Part shown: piece after piece, positions 45,374 to 54,388 of the stretch
How the letters are laid out: each line of letters begins with the position of its first letter
Numbering within the stretch: the first letter of the stretch is position 1
Source of the DNA: Nocardia flavorosea
GTDB lineage: Bacteria > Actinomycetota > Actinomycetes > Mycobacteriales > Mycobacteriaceae
Direction of reading: 5' to 3'
NCBI RefSeq assembly: GCF_015477805.1
Contig: NZ_JADLQL010000002.1
Span: 992,001 to 1,056,000, forward strand
DNA: 64,000 bases
Made by a program: the position numbers and the translations under genes
Notes under the pieces: model-generated
Seen by the model: only the letters and a program-made list of their open reading frames with translations
What the model was told of the DNA's origin: nothing
Databases searched by the model: none

Positions 45374-46141
45374 GTGGAGATTTCGGGTTCCGCCGCCATC
45401 GTCACCGGGGGCGCGTCCGGTCTGGGCGCCGCCACCGCCAAGCGTTTCGCCGATCTGGGCGCCACCGTCTTCGGGCTCGACGTACCGCAGTCGATCGAGC
45501 GCGCCGGCGACAATGTCCCCGACGGGGTCACCCTGCTCGCCGCCGACGTCACCAGCCACGACGAGGTCGCCGCCGCCGTCGCCAAGGTGGTCGAATCGGG
45601 TACCCCGCTGCGTATCGTGGTCAACTGCGCCGGTGTCGGCTGGGCCGGGCGCATCCTGTCCAAGAACGGCCCGCACGATCTCGAGCTTTTCCGCACGGTG
45701 ATCACCGTCAACCTGCTGGGCACCTTCAACGTCATGCGGCTGGCCGCCGACGCCATCGCCAAGACGGATGCAGTGGACGAATCCGGGCAGCGCGGTGTCG
45801 TGATCAACACCGCCTCCGTGGCGGCGTTCGAGGGCCAGATCGGGCAGATCGCCTACTCGGCGTCGAAGGGCGGCGTGCACGGTATGACCGTTCCGGCCGC
45901 GCGTGACCTCGCCCAGTTCGGTATCCGCGTCAACACCATCGCCCCCGGCATCATCGACACCCCGATGCTGGCCGGTGTCACCGAGGAATACCGCCAGGGC
46001 CTCGAGGCCGGCGTGCCGTTCCCGTCGCGGCTGGGCCGCCCGGACGAGTACGCGCAGCTCTCGCAGTACATCGTCGAGCACGACTATCTCAACGGCGAAA
46101 CCATCCGGATGGACGGCGCGCTGCGTATGGCGCCGCGCTGA
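45374..46141 (+). CDS. Short-chain dehydrogenase, 3-hydroxyacyl-CoA dehydrogenase type 2-like
   Basis: The 255-residue protein has the SDR hallmarks TGGASGLG (cofactor loop), NCAG, and the YSASK active site after a conserved Ser. The start MEISGSAAIVTGGASG, the Asp in GLDVPQ (NAD preference), and the tail NGETIRMDGALRM resemble HSD17B10-type 3-hydroxyacyl-CoA dehydrogenases, which oxidise short or branched acyl-CoAs. The exact substrate cannot be told. The start is GTG with CGAGAGGACC upstream; a terminator follows. Confidence 0.9.
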   Translation: MEISGSAAIVTGGASGLGAATAKRFADLGATVFGLDVPQSIERAGDNVPDGVTLLAADVTSHDEVAAAVAKVVESGTPLRIVVNCAGVGWAGRILSKNGPHDLELFRTVITVNLLGTFNVMRLAADAIAKTDAVDESGQRGVVINTASVAAFEGQIGQIAYSASKGGVHGMTVPAARDLAQFGIRVNTIAPGIIDTPMLAGVTEEYRQGLEAGVPFPSRLGRPDEYAQLSQYIVEHDYLNGETIRMDGALRMAPR

Positions 46142-46166
46142 CCCCCGGCTCGCAATATACGACTGC

Positions 46167-46199
46167 AACGCCCGCCGCCCGAAACGGACGGCGGGCGTT
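46167..46199. terminator. Bidirectional terminator between the SDR and repeat-protein genes
   Basis: AACGCCCGCCG (46167-46177) pairs with CGGCGGGCGTT (46189-46199), an 11-bp stem with an 11-base loop, flanked by TCGTTGT on the right. It sits between convergent genes. Confidence 0.8.
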
Positions 46200-46223
46200 C
46201 GTTGTCCAACGATGGGTGTGCAG

Positions 46224-46931
46224 CTATCCGCTGCTCCCGGTCGGGATCTTCATCCGCCAGGCGTCACAGGCCGCGCGATCGGCCCACTCCCGGTCCACGC
46301 CGTCGGCTCGGCATCCTTCCCTGGTGTAGCCCTCGCGATCGAGGCCGGAACGGTCATAACCCCACCGGTCGTAACCGGAACGGTCAAAACCCCACCGGTC
46401 GTAACCCCACCGGTCGTAGCCGAAACGATCGAAGCCGGAGCGGTCGTAGCCCCAGTCGTCGTAGCCGTCGGCACCGAACGAATCGGGCGGACCGGGTACC
46501 ACACAGTGCGGGGCATGCTCAGGTATACCGTCCGGGCAATCGGCGGGTAGCCGCGGCGGTTCGGGCGTCGTTGTCGGCGGCTCGGGCGTCGTTGTCGGCG
46601 GTTCGGGCGTCGTTGTCGGCGGTTCGGGCGTCGTTGTCGGCGGTTCGGGCGTCGTTGTCGGCGGTTCGGGCGTCGTTGTCGGCGGTTCGGGCGTCGTTGT
46701 CGGCGGCTCCGGCGTCGTTGTCGGCGGCTCCGGCGTCGTACTCGGCGGCTCCAGCGTTGCGACGGGAAGCGCCGACGGGGTCGGCGTGTTCTGCGGTGCG
46801 GGCAGCACTGCGGCATCCGTCTCCGCATAGGCGGGGACAGCCAGAATCATGGTGACGAGCACGGCGCTCAACAGCGCGGCCCTGCCCCTGGTTCGGCGTC
46901 TGCCCCTGCCATACCTAGCGGCTGTCGACAT
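46224..46931 (-). CDS. Secreted Thr/Pro- and pentapeptide-repeat protein, family member A
   Basis: The 235-residue protein has a signal peptide (AALLSAVLVTMILAVPAYA, cut before ETD), a stalk of nine TTTPEPP-type heptapeptides (the first reads STTPEPP), then ten pentads of the pattern G-[YF]-D-x-x (GYDRW, GFDRS and variants). It ends with a conserved tail GCRADG-WADR-CDAWR with two Cys. The stalk resembles wall-spanning glycosylated spacers. The protein is probably surface-exposed or released. Function is unknown; the neighbouring gene is a paralog sharing the pentads and tail but not the stalk. The ATG at 46931 has GGAG at seven bases. Confidence 0.8.
   Translation of the reverse strand: MSTAARYGRGRRRTRGRAALLSAVLVTMILAVPAYAETDAAVLPAPQNTPTPSALPVATLEPPSTTPEPPTTTPEPPTTTPEPPTTTPEPPTTTPEPPTTTPEPPTTTPEPPTTTPEPPTTTPEPPRLPADCPDGIPEHAPHCVVPGPPDSFGADGYDDWGYDRSGFDRFGYDRWGYDRWGFDRSGYDRWGYDRSGLDREGYTREGCRADGVDREWADRAACDAWRMKIPTGSSG
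46556..46757. repeat. 21-bp tandem repeat (minisatellite) within repeat-protein gene A
   Basis: About nine copies of a 21-bp unit (GGCGTCGTTGTCGG with a GCGGTTC/GCGGCTC tail) are arrayed head to tail. They encode one TTTPEPP heptapeptide each on the minus strand, and the middle copies are identical. In-frame copy-number change would alter stalk length without breaking the gene. Confidence 0.85.
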
Positions 46932-47230
46932 CATCGATCTCCAATCCGAGCGCACTTCCATGCTTCGACCGGGCTATCGCGGCTCCGCGGGTTTCCCCTA
47001 CAAACAGCAGGTCCATACAGCGAGGGCCAGCCGGCTGCACCCCGAGCCGGAGCGGAACCGACTGCGGCCCAGCCTCCCCCGTAGTGGACGCCTCGGCCGG
47101 ACCCTTCAGTTTCTCGTCGGCGAATCCACGGTCCGGTATCCGCGTCCGGGTAGGCCGCCGATCTTGCCCGGGCCGGCAGCATTCCGGCCGGAAAGCCGGG
47201 CGGCGAGCATTTCACCTTCCAGGTCGGCTA
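46932..47230. other. Spacer between the two repeat-protein genes
   Basis: The 299-bp gap contains no convincing gene and presumably the promoter of gene A. The GC content is a little lower than in the surrounding coding sequence. No clear hairpin was seen. Confidence 0.5.
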
Positions 47231-47743
47231 CTACAGGAGACCGGTTCGATCGGCGAAGGGACCGGCAGCCGCCACGCGTGCGCGCCAGGCATCGCAGATC
47301 CGGCGGATCGCCCACTTCTGATCGTTGCCGTCGAGACGGCATCCGTCGCGCGTGTAGTCCCACCGGTCATAACCGTCTTCGTCGTACCCGTCCTTGTCGT
47401 AACCCCATCTGTCGAAGCCGTGGCGGTCATAGCCGTCGCTGTCATAACCCCACGAATCGAAACCTTCCTTGTCGTAACCGCGGTTATCGCGACCGAATCG
47501 GTCATAGCCGTCGCGGTCATAACCCCACCGGTCGTAGCCGTGGCGGTCATAACCCCACCGGTCGTAGCCGGAGGAGTCGTAGTCGTCGGAGACGGGGGCG
47601 AGGTGCGTCGTGATCGGACCGATCCCTGGTTCCGCCGACGCGGGTGCCACTGCCAGGACGGGGGCAGCGAGCAGCGCGCCGAGCAGCGCGATCCGAAGCG
47701 AGGTGTAGCGCAATCCACGGCGCGCCGCAATGGTAGTCGACAT
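47231..47743 (-). CDS. Secreted pentapeptide-repeat protein, family member B
   Basis: The 170-residue protein begins MSTTIAARRGL with a signal peptide ending PASA before EPG. It has about fifteen G-[YF]-D-x-x pentads (GYDRW, GYDRH, GYDKD, GFDSW) and the tail GCRLDG-WAIR-CDAWR with two Cys. It lacks the Thr/Pro stalk of its neighbour. The pentads are rich in Tyr, Asp and Gly, suggesting an extended, perhaps metal- or wall-binding, surface. No known family was recognised. The ATG at 47743 is preceded by GGAG in the reverse direction. Confidence 0.8.
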   Translation of the reverse strand: MSTTIAARRGLRYTSLRIALLGALLAAPVLAVAPASAEPGIGPITTHLAPVSDDYDSSGYDRWGYDRHGYDRWGYDRDGYDRFGRDNRGYDKEGFDSWGYDSDGYDRHGFDRWGYDKDGYDEDGYDRWDYTRDGCRLDGNDQKWAIRRICDAWRARVAAAGPFADRTGLL

Positions 47744-48049
47744 AACGGATCTCCTATCCGGAACACGATTCGCGTATCTCGGATGATCCATCGCCCGTAC
47801 CCCTTGACGAATTACAAACCGCAGGTCGAAGTCCTGACGAAAGCCTGTGCGCCCGAGGAGGGTCGGGATGTGCCGATCAGCCCATGCTGGGCCCCGGCCG
47901 AACAGAGCCGTTTCCGGTGCTCGACCTCGGGGATGCGGTGGCCGCAGCAGCGGAATCGTGAAGGCCACGTACTCCTCGGCCACCTCATCCCATGGATGCC
48001 GAGGGAGAATTCGGGAGGAGGCCGCGGGCACGCCGCAGCCTCCTTCCGG
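47744..48049. other. Spacer between repeat-protein gene B and htpG
   Basis: The 306-bp region lies between two minus-strand genes. It should carry the gene B promoter; no reliable -35/-10 pair, hairpin or small gene was found. Confidence 0.5.
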
Positions 48050-50008
48050 TCAGAGCGTACGCGTCAGCCGGTCGGCGAGGATCTGCGCGAACTTGGCCGG
48101 ATCCTTCAATTCCCCGCCTTCGGCCAGCACGGCCGTGCCGTACAGGAGTTCGGCGGTTTCGATGAGCTCGGGGACCTTCCCCTCGTCGGCGTCGTCCTTG
48201 CGGGTGTCGTAGGCATCGCGCAGCCCGGTCACCAGCGGATGGGTGGGGTTGAGTTCGAGAATCCGCTTGAACTGCGGTAGTTCCTGACCCGAGGCCCGGT
48301 ACATGCGTTCCAGCATCGGGGTCATATCGAAGACATCGCCGACCAGGCAGACCGGCGAGGAGGTGAGCCGGGAACTGAGGCGGACCTCCTTGACGCTGTC
48401 CTCGAGGGTTTTACCCAGCCAGGTCAGCACCTCGGCGAAATCCTTGTCCTGCTGTTCGCGCAGAGCCTCGGATTCCTTCTTCTCCTCCTCCGTTTCCAGA
48501 TCGACCTCGCCCTTGGCGATCGACTGGAATCGTTTGCCGTCGAACTCCGTCACCGAGCCGACCCACATCTCGTCCACCGGGTCGGTGAGGATCAGCACCT
48601 CGCGCCCCTTGGCCCGGAACGCCTCCAGATGCGGTGATTTCTCCACCTGCTCCCGGGACTCCCCGGTCATGTAGTAGATCGCATCCTGCCCCTCGGGCAT
48701 CCGCTCCACATACTGCGCCAGCGTCGTGGCGTCGGAATCGGAATGGGTGGAGGCGAAGGACGACACCTCCAGGATGGTGGCCTGGTTGTCGAAATCGGAG
48801 AGCAGACCCTCCTTGAGGACCCGGCCGAATTCCTGCCAGAAGGTCCGGTACTTCGTCTGGTCCTCGGCGCCCTGCAGCTCCTTGACGGTGCTCAGCACCT
48901 TCTTGACCAGCCTTTTGCGGATCATCTGGATCTGCCGGTCCTGCTGCAGGATTTCGCGGGACACATTCAGCGAAAGATCCTGCGCGTCCACCACACCCTT
49001 GACGAAACGCAGGTACTCCGGCATGAGCTCTTCGCAGTTGTCCATGATGAACACGCGCTTCACATAGAGCTGCACACCGCGCTTGTGCTCGCGGGTGAAC
49101 AGGTCGAACGGCGCCTGCGACGGCAGGAACAGCAGCGCCTGATATTCGAACGTGCCCTCGGCCTTGAGCGGGATGATCTCCAGCGGCTCGTCCCAGGCGT
49201 GGCTGACGTGCTTGTAGAACTCGTGGTACTCCTCTTCGGAGACTTCGCCTTTGGGGCGGGTCCAGAGGGCCTTCATCGAGTTGAGCGTCTGCTCCTCGAC
49301 GACGGTTTTCTCCTGCTTCTCCTCGCCCTCGCCCTCGGTGACGGTGCGCTCGACCTGCATCCGGATCGGCCAGGCGATGAAATCGGAGTACTTCTTGACG
49401 ATCTCGCGGAGTTTGTACTCCTGCGTGTAGTCGAAGAGATGATCCTCGGCGTCGGCCGGCTTCAGGTGCAGTTTCACCGCGGTGCCCTGCGGCGCCTCGT
49501 CGAGGGTTTCGATGGTGTACGAGCCGGAACCGGCCTCGGACTGCCAGCGGGTCGCGGTGGTCTCACCGGCGCGGCGGGTGGTCAGCTCGACCTTGTCGGC
49601 CACCATGAACGTCGAATAGAAGCCGATACCGAACTGGCCGATCAGCTCCTCGGCGGCGGCGTCGGATTTGGCCTCGTTGAGCTTTCGGCGCAGTTCGGCG
49701 GTACCGGATTTCGCCAGGGTCCCGATCAGGTCCACCACTTCGGCACGCGACATGCCGATGCCGTTGTCCCGGACGGTGAGGATCCGCTGATCGGAATCGA
49801 CCTCCAGCTCGATGTGCAGGTCGCCGGTATCGACGTGCAGATCCTTGTCCCGATAGGACTCCAGCCGCAGCTTGTCCAGCGCGTCGGAAGCGTTCGAGAT
49901 CAGCTCCCGCAGGAACGTGTCTTTGTTGGAGTAGACCGAGTGGATCATCAGTTCGAGCAACTGATGGGTCTCGGCCTGGAACTCGAGTTGTTCGACGTGC
50001 TCTGTCAC
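48050..50008 (-). CDS. htpG: Hsp90-family molecular chaperone HtpG
   Basis: The 652-residue chaperone has the GHKL ATP-binding N-domain (LRELISNASDALDKLR, DNGIGM, GTLAKSG, GQFGIGFYS), the middle domain (WTRPKGEVSEEEY, then VKRVFIMDNCEELMPEYLRF) and the C-terminal dimerisation domain. It folds or maintains client proteins in the cytosol using ATP. Length and motifs are standard. GTG at 50008 is the likely start, giving MTEHVEQLEFQAETHQLLELMI. It lies 16 bp downstream of the RecB-like gene on the same strand. Confidence 0.97.
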   Translation of the reverse strand: MTEHVEQLEFQAETHQLLELMIHSVYSNKDTFLRELISNASDALDKLRLESYRDKDLHVDTGDLHIELEVDSDQRILTVRDNGIGMSRAEVVDLIGTLAKSGTAELRRKLNEAKSDAAAEELIGQFGIGFYSTFMVADKVELTTRRAGETTATRWQSEAGSGSYTIETLDEAPQGTAVKLHLKPADAEDHLFDYTQEYKLREIVKKYSDFIAWPIRMQVERTVTEGEGEEKQEKTVVEEQTLNSMKALWTRPKGEVSEEEYHEFYKHVSHAWDEPLEIIPLKAEGTFEYQALLFLPSQAPFDLFTREHKRGVQLYVKRVFIMDNCEELMPEYLRFVKGVVDAQDLSLNVSREILQQDRQIQMIRKRLVKKVLSTVKELQGAEDQTKYRTFWQEFGRVLKEGLLSDFDNQATILEVSSFASTHSDSDATTLAQYVERMPEGQDAIYYMTGESREQVEKSPHLEAFRAKGREVLILTDPVDEMWVGSVTEFDGKRFQSIAKGEVDLETEEEKKESEALREQQDKDFAEVLTWLGKTLEDSVKEVRLSSRLTSSPVCLVGDVFDMTPMLERMYRASGQELPQFKRILELNPTHPLVTGLRDAYDTRKDDADEGKVPELIETAELLYGTAVLAEGGELKDPAKFAQILADRLTRTL

Positions 50009-50023
50009 GCTGTCATATGGTAA

Positions 50024-51946
50024 TCAAGCCTGCGCCGGGCTGGGTCGCAGGCCGGGTGGGGTCGGCGGTGCCTGCGCGAAATCCGCGAGCGCGGGTACTT
50101 CACGCTCGGCGCAGTGTTCTGTCGGGTTGCGCGGATTCATCCATTCCCGCAGGACAGCGGTGGCGCGCACATCGTCCTCGTTGTATTCCAGCAGGCGAGT
50201 GCGCTGGGTGAGATCCGGGGCGGCGTCGTAGCCGACCGCCCGCCGGTACCAGCTCATCGACGCCTCACCGCCGGCCTCCGGATCACGCCAGGCGAACCCG
50301 GCTACGGGCGCGATCTTCTTCAATCCCTTACCGCTCGGGCAGATGAACTGATCGGTGACCGCCTGGAACATGTCCACCCACTGCGCCGAATCGACGAACT
50401 GCGTCACCTGCGCCGCCGTGGGCACCCCGGGACGCCCGGCGAACCGGCGCGCGGACTCGTAGAGCCATTTGTCCTCGGCGGAACGCGAATAACAGTAGGC
50501 GGCAAAGGTTTTTCCGGCGGACACGGCCTGATCCCGGATTTCCATCAACCAGGTCCAGAATTCGGCGAACGACCGGCCCTCGTCCTCGGTCGGCAGCGGA
50601 TCCCAGGTGACGAACGGCCGGTATTTCCCGTCCAGCAACGTGCCCCAGAGATAGGCGCCGTCCTCCTGGTAACTCTCCAGGTCCACGTCCACCTCGACGT
50701 CGGCGCGGCGCACCCACACGCGGTCGGACCGGCGCACCAGCGGCGCATCCACCAGCCAGGCCCGCGCGGTGACCACTGCCTCTTCGAAGGGCCCGTGCTG
50801 CCAGTCCTCCGGCTCCGGCGCCGACCAGGCGGCCAGTTCGTCGATGGTGCGCACACCGTGTGCGCGCAGCACATCGGCGCGCGACCCCGGCGCCACCACG
50901 CTCACATCGCGGTGCTCGTTGAGCCATGCCTGGCAGCCAACGTCGGCGCCGCGCGTCCACCACGGGCACTGGCGGCATTCGGGAACCTTCGAGGGAACGG
51001 TTGCGACCTCACCGCGCAGCACCGCGATCCGGTCCGCGTAACGGTTGTCGTAATCGGTGAGCACGGTGGTCAGATCGTGTACCAGGATCCGGTCGAAGTG
51101 GAAGCCGATAACGCCGCCGACCGGGCCGGCTGTCGCCAGACCGCAGCGTTGCAGCATCCGGTAGACGTGGGCCAGGCGCTGCTGATCCCGGGGTTGCTGG
51201 CGGATCTTGCGCGCACGGTCGGGTTCGGGGCGCCACTGCAGCAGGTCCGAGGTCAGCGGATGGAATTCGGCCGGTTCGGGCCGGCGCGGATCGGTGACCT
51301 TGTGGTTGACCACGATCACCGGGATATAGCCGCCCGCGGCATCGCGCAGCAGGATTTCGGCGCCGCCGCGACGGCCGGTATCGGGTTCCTGTGGGAGCAG
51401 CGCACCCCAGATCCGGGGCGCCCCGGCCGCGCACGCACGCACAGTGGCCGCAGCGCGAGCACGGGCGGACTGCGCCGGATCGATGACCACCCAGCTATCG
51501 GGATCCTCGGCGACGAGAGTGTCGCGGACCCGGTCGCGATGGGTCTGCGCGGCAGCGCGCCGCTGCTGAACCCCGGGGTCCTCCCGCACCTCGGCCAGTA
51601 GCTCCGGATAGGCGGCATCGAGCCCGAGCCGGTGCCGGCAGCCGATCAGGCCGCGCGCATCGAGGAAAACCGCGCGGTCGCGTTCGGTAGCAGCGGTTAC
51701 GCCGGTGTTCTCGATATCGCCTGTGGCGCCTGTTCCAGCCACCGGGTTCGCAATGTCTGCGGCGGTATCCGATCCATCGGTCGCACGGGCATCGCCGCCC
51801 GGGAATACACCTGCTCCGGAGCCGTTCCCGGCACCCGCGCGGGCATCGTCGACGCCGATGACGGCGTCGTTTTCGGCACCCGCGCGGATGCCGTTTTCGG
51901 CACCCGCGCCGGCGGGGTCTTCGCGGTCGATACTGCCCGGTTGCAC
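50024..51946 (-). CDS. TM0106-family RecB-like nuclease with RNase H-like domain
   Basis: The 640-residue frame starts with an Ala/Gly/Glu-rich low-complexity stretch (to about residue 90) that may be over-extended. The core follows with FLDARGLIGCRHRLGL, a RecB-like nuclease region, then CRQCPWWTRGADVGC. The first Cys and this three-Cys cluster resemble the Fe-S cluster of Cas4/AddB nucleases. The second half has DVEVDVDLES and a late LLEYNEDDVRA, the RNase H-like exonuclease pattern of this family. The expected ExK motif reads VIVVNHK, which is atypical. Role in DNA repair or turnover is inferred from the family. Confidence 0.82.
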   Translation of the reverse strand: MQPGSIDREDPAGAGAENGIRAGAENDAVIGVDDARAGAGNGSGAGVFPGGDARATDGSDTAADIANPVAGTGATGDIENTGVTAATERDRAVFLDARGLIGCRHRLGLDAAYPELLAEVREDPGVQQRRAAAQTHRDRVRDTLVAEDPDSWVVIDPAQSARARAAATVRACAAGAPRIWGALLPQEPDTGRRGGAEILLRDAAGGYIPVIVVNHKVTDPRRPEPAEFHPLTSDLLQWRPEPDRARKIRQQPRDQQRLAHVYRMLQRCGLATAGPVGGVIGFHFDRILVHDLTTVLTDYDNRYADRIAVLRGEVATVPSKVPECRQCPWWTRGADVGCQAWLNEHRDVSVVAPGSRADVLRAHGVRTIDELAAWSAPEPEDWQHGPFEEAVVTARAWLVDAPLVRRSDRVWVRRADVEVDVDLESYQEDGAYLWGTLLDGKYRPFVTWDPLPTEDEGRSFAEFWTWLMEIRDQAVSAGKTFAAYCYSRSAEDKWLYESARRFAGRPGVPTAAQVTQFVDSAQWVDMFQAVTDQFICPSGKGLKKIAPVAGFAWRDPEAGGEASMSWYRRAVGYDAAPDLTQRTRLLEYNEDDVRATAVLREWMNPRNPTEHCAEREVPALADFAQAPPTPPGLRPSPAQA

Positions 51947-52687
51947 TGAAGCAGTATGGTCCCTGCCCCCGACAGCCCGATCAGCCGAGCACCCGGATCG
52001 AGTGTGCAGCTACCGTCCCGAACTGTCCCCATCACCGCTTCGATCGTGCGCATCGCCATCCTGGCGCCCTGGTGAGAGCATTGGACGCGCGGCCTACGGT
52101 GCGCACGGATACACCGGTCGCAGACCACGGTCACGTCCGAATGTTCTCCGAGCCGGCTACGCGGCGCGGTCGACATCCCGGTACCCGATCCCGACCCCAC
52201 TCGGTACGGGCCACCTCATCCATCGCGGCAATACGCGCCGGTATGCGGACCCGACGAGGGCGGGCACACGGACACAACCGGTTTCGTTCCGACGTGGCGC
52301 CTCGGCCCGTCTGTATTCCTGTCACGTCACTTCTGGGGCCCCGTCTCGGTGGGCGATGCCAACGGCCTGCTGGACACCGCCTCCGCGGGGCCGGTCCGGC
52401 CGCGTCGCGGCCCGTGGTTCACCGCGCGACCGGACCGCCCGACCGGCCGCGGCCCTGCGCATCGGTGGTATATCGCGCCGGACGCAACGCCGCTCCGTAT
52501 TCGCCCGGGCGGGCACCGGGCCGGTTCACCGGCGCACACCACGACATCACTCACCGGGAACCGGGTGGCGTATCTCGCGGGTTGGGCCGGGAACCCGATA
52601 GGGTGTCGGCGAACCGTGTGACACGGGTGGACGATGCGGTTTCCGTGTCGTATCGCCGCAGCGAACCAGCATGACGGAGGGCCTTCG
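51947..52687. other. Divergent spacer, 741 bp, no gene recognised
   Basis: The region lies between the RecB-like gene and the DUF6474 gene. Frames across it are long because of GC content, but their products are Arg/Pro/Thr-rich without start sites. An Ala/Pro/Lys-like minus frame around 51700-52200 was considered and rejected. No RNA, repeat or mobile element was seen; GC composition remains high. Confidence 0.5.
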
Positions 52688-53326
52688 ATGGGGTTGTTCA
52701 CCAAGCGCAAGCGGCGTCCGAATCGGCGGGCCGAGGCAAAGGCTCTCAAGCACAAGGCCGCGATGGAGGCCAAACTCGGCGCGAAGAACGAGCGCAAACG
52801 GCAGCGCACCGAGGCCCGTGCCCAGCGCAAGGTCGCCAAAGCGCAGATCGCAACGCTGCAAGCCGAGGAGAAGGCCGCCCTGAAAGCCGCCGCTCGCGCC
52901 GAACGCGACCCGTTCAGCCCGGGACAGGTCAAGAAGTACATCGGGGTGGCGCGGGTGCTGGTTCCGGTGCTCGCCCCGCTGGCCTACCGCGCCGCCACAT
53001 ATCTGCGCGGGCAGCTCGACGCCCGGCGGGCGAAACAGCTCGGGGTGGGAGTGGATCAGCTCGGCGACTACGCCGGCCACGGGGGCCGGCTCCAGGCCCG
53101 TATCTCCAACACCGAAGCGGCCCTCGACAAGATCGCGAACGGTAACGCCGGCAAGGACAGCCAGCAGTTCGTGACCAGCGCTCGCAACCGGCTCGCTGCG
53201 CTCGATTCGGCCGTCCGCACCGCCGATCAGATGCCTGCCACGCGGCGGCGCTCGGTGCACTCGTCGATCGCCACCGAACTGTCCAAAATCGAGGCAGACG
53301 TCCTGGCCCGTCTCGGCGTCGCCTGA
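52688..53326 (+). CDS. DUF6474 family protein
   Basis: The 212-residue protein begins MGLFTKRKRRPNRRAEAK and has a long Lys/Arg/Ala helix to about residue 75, then a short hydrophobic segment (YIGVARVLVPVLAPLAYRAATYL), and a helical C-terminus. This matches DUF6474 proteins of mycobacteria and relatives, whose function is unknown. The basic coiled-coil start suggests binding to nucleic acid or membrane phosphates. The ATG at 52688 is preceded by ACGGAGGGCC. Confidence 0.82.
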   Translation: MGLFTKRKRRPNRRAEAKALKHKAAMEAKLGAKNERKRQRTEARAQRKVAKAQIATLQAEEKAALKAAARAERDPFSPGQVKKYIGVARVLVPVLAPLAYRAATYLRGQLDARRAKQLGVGVDQLGDYAGHGGRLQARISNTEAALDKIANGNAGKDSQQFVTSARNRLAALDSAVRTADQMPATRRRSVHSSIATELSKIEADVLARLGVA

Positions 53327-53728
53327 AACGAGCCGTATACGGCGTCCAGCTGCTCCGGCGCGCGCCCACCGGTGGTCGCATCGCCTCTCATCGTGGGTTC
53401 GGTTCCGGCCGGGACCGAACCGACCTCGGGCCGGTCGCGTCACCGGGCCTGCCCGGCCATGCGCGGTCCGATGACCACCGCCGGCCCCGATGTTTTACGA
53501 GTCCGGTGCCCGAAGCCGGGGACGGGTGAGTTGTGTCTGCGGACGCAACTGTTCGAAGGCAGCCGCCCGGCCGAGGGGCACAGCGGGAAAGATGCGGCCG
53601 GTATCACGTGGCGCCTCGTACCGCGACCTGAACGGGAGCGACAACAGGGGCGGCCTAGCGGCCGGACCGGCCGCCGACCATGATGGACGCCGACCAACCC
53701 TACCGCCCGCAACCTCCGAGAGTGCCCG
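53327..53728. other. Spacer before the copper cluster
   Basis: This 402-bp region contains no convincing gene. I searched it for the TACCC-N5-GGGTA copper operator present at the other copper module and did not find one, so the second cluster may be regulated differently or constitutive. Confidence 0.5.
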
Positions 53729-54388
53729 ATGTCCACCAGCCAGTACACCGGCCCCGCCCAACTACGGGGCTGCCTGGTGGGCGTGGCGACCGGGGCGCTG
53801 GCCGTGGCCGCCCACGGTGCGGCGGGTGGTGGGTACCCCACTTCGGCCGGTACCGCTCTGCTGCTGCTGACCACGCTGCTCACCGGGTGGGTAGCCGGGT
53901 CGGGCGGTATCGGTACGCTCGGCCGGTTCGCGAATCGGGCCGGCATACCGGGGCCGCGAATCGTCCTGCCGCTGGCGTCGGGCCAGTTCGCGGGCCACTG
54001 GGCGCTGACCGGGCTCACCGGTCACCACACCGCAGCGGGTGCCGCGGCCGGCGAATCGCCGACCGGCGGCCCCTTCTCCGCGGCGATGTTCGTCGCCCAT
54101 CTGCTTGCGGTGCTGCTGTGCGCCCTGACGATCGCGGTGGCCGAACGGCTGTACCGGACGGCGTCGGCGGTGTTGCGCGTACTGCTCACCCCGGTGCGCG
54201 GTGTTCTACCGGCGCCTCGGGTCCGTATCGCGGCGAACGCCGCGACTCCGCGGCAGCACGCTCCGAACGGAGCGTCCGGTCCACGCGCGCCACCGGCCCG
54301 CGTGATCACCGACGTTTCCCCATCCTTCGGAGAGAAAGTTTTCCGCCCATGTTCCACGGGTTTCCCCCGACCCTGCGCCGCGGCCTGA
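53729..54388 (+). CDS. Hypothetical four-helix membrane protein at the head of the ycnI-copC-copD cluster
   Basis: The 219-residue protein has four membrane segments (residues about 15-33, 42-58, 75-95, 112-135). The third contains a His-rich face SGQFAGHWALTGLTGHH, and the fourth begins with FVAHLLAVLLCALTIAVAE. The tail is basic and Pro-rich. I do not know its function. Similar small His-bearing membrane proteins often precede ycnI in actinobacterial copper clusters, so copper handling is inferred. The last 40 bases overlap the start of ycnI, an unusually long overlap for this cluster. Confidence 0.75.
   Translation: MSTSQYTGPAQLRGCLVGVATGALAVAAHGAAGGGYPTSAGTALLLLTTLLTGWVAGSGGIGTLGRFANRAGIPGPRIVLPLASGQFAGHWALTGLTGHHTAAGAAAGESPTGGPFSAAMFVAHLLAVLLCALTIAVAERLYRTASAVLRVLLTPVRGVLPAPRVRIAANAATPRQHAPNGASGPRAPPARVITDVSPSFGEKVFRPCSTGFPRPCAAA

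Noticed and set aside
46202..46855. Plus-strand Ser/Arg repeat protein opposite repeat-protein gene A
   Set aside because: It arises from the complement of the 21-bp repeats; the minus frame has a signal peptide and a paralog.
47084..48280. Plus-strand frame of 398 codons across gene B and the htpG end
   Set aside because: It crosses two established minus-strand genes and shows Val/Ile repeats only as the reverse image of the pentads.
51697..52200. Minus-strand frame upstream of the RecB-like gene
   Set aside because: Thr/Pro/Arg-rich without a ribosome site, overlapping the N-terminus of the RecB-like frame.
53400..53728. Second copper operator before the ycnI cluster
   Set aside because: No TACCC-N5-GGGTA or close variant was found.
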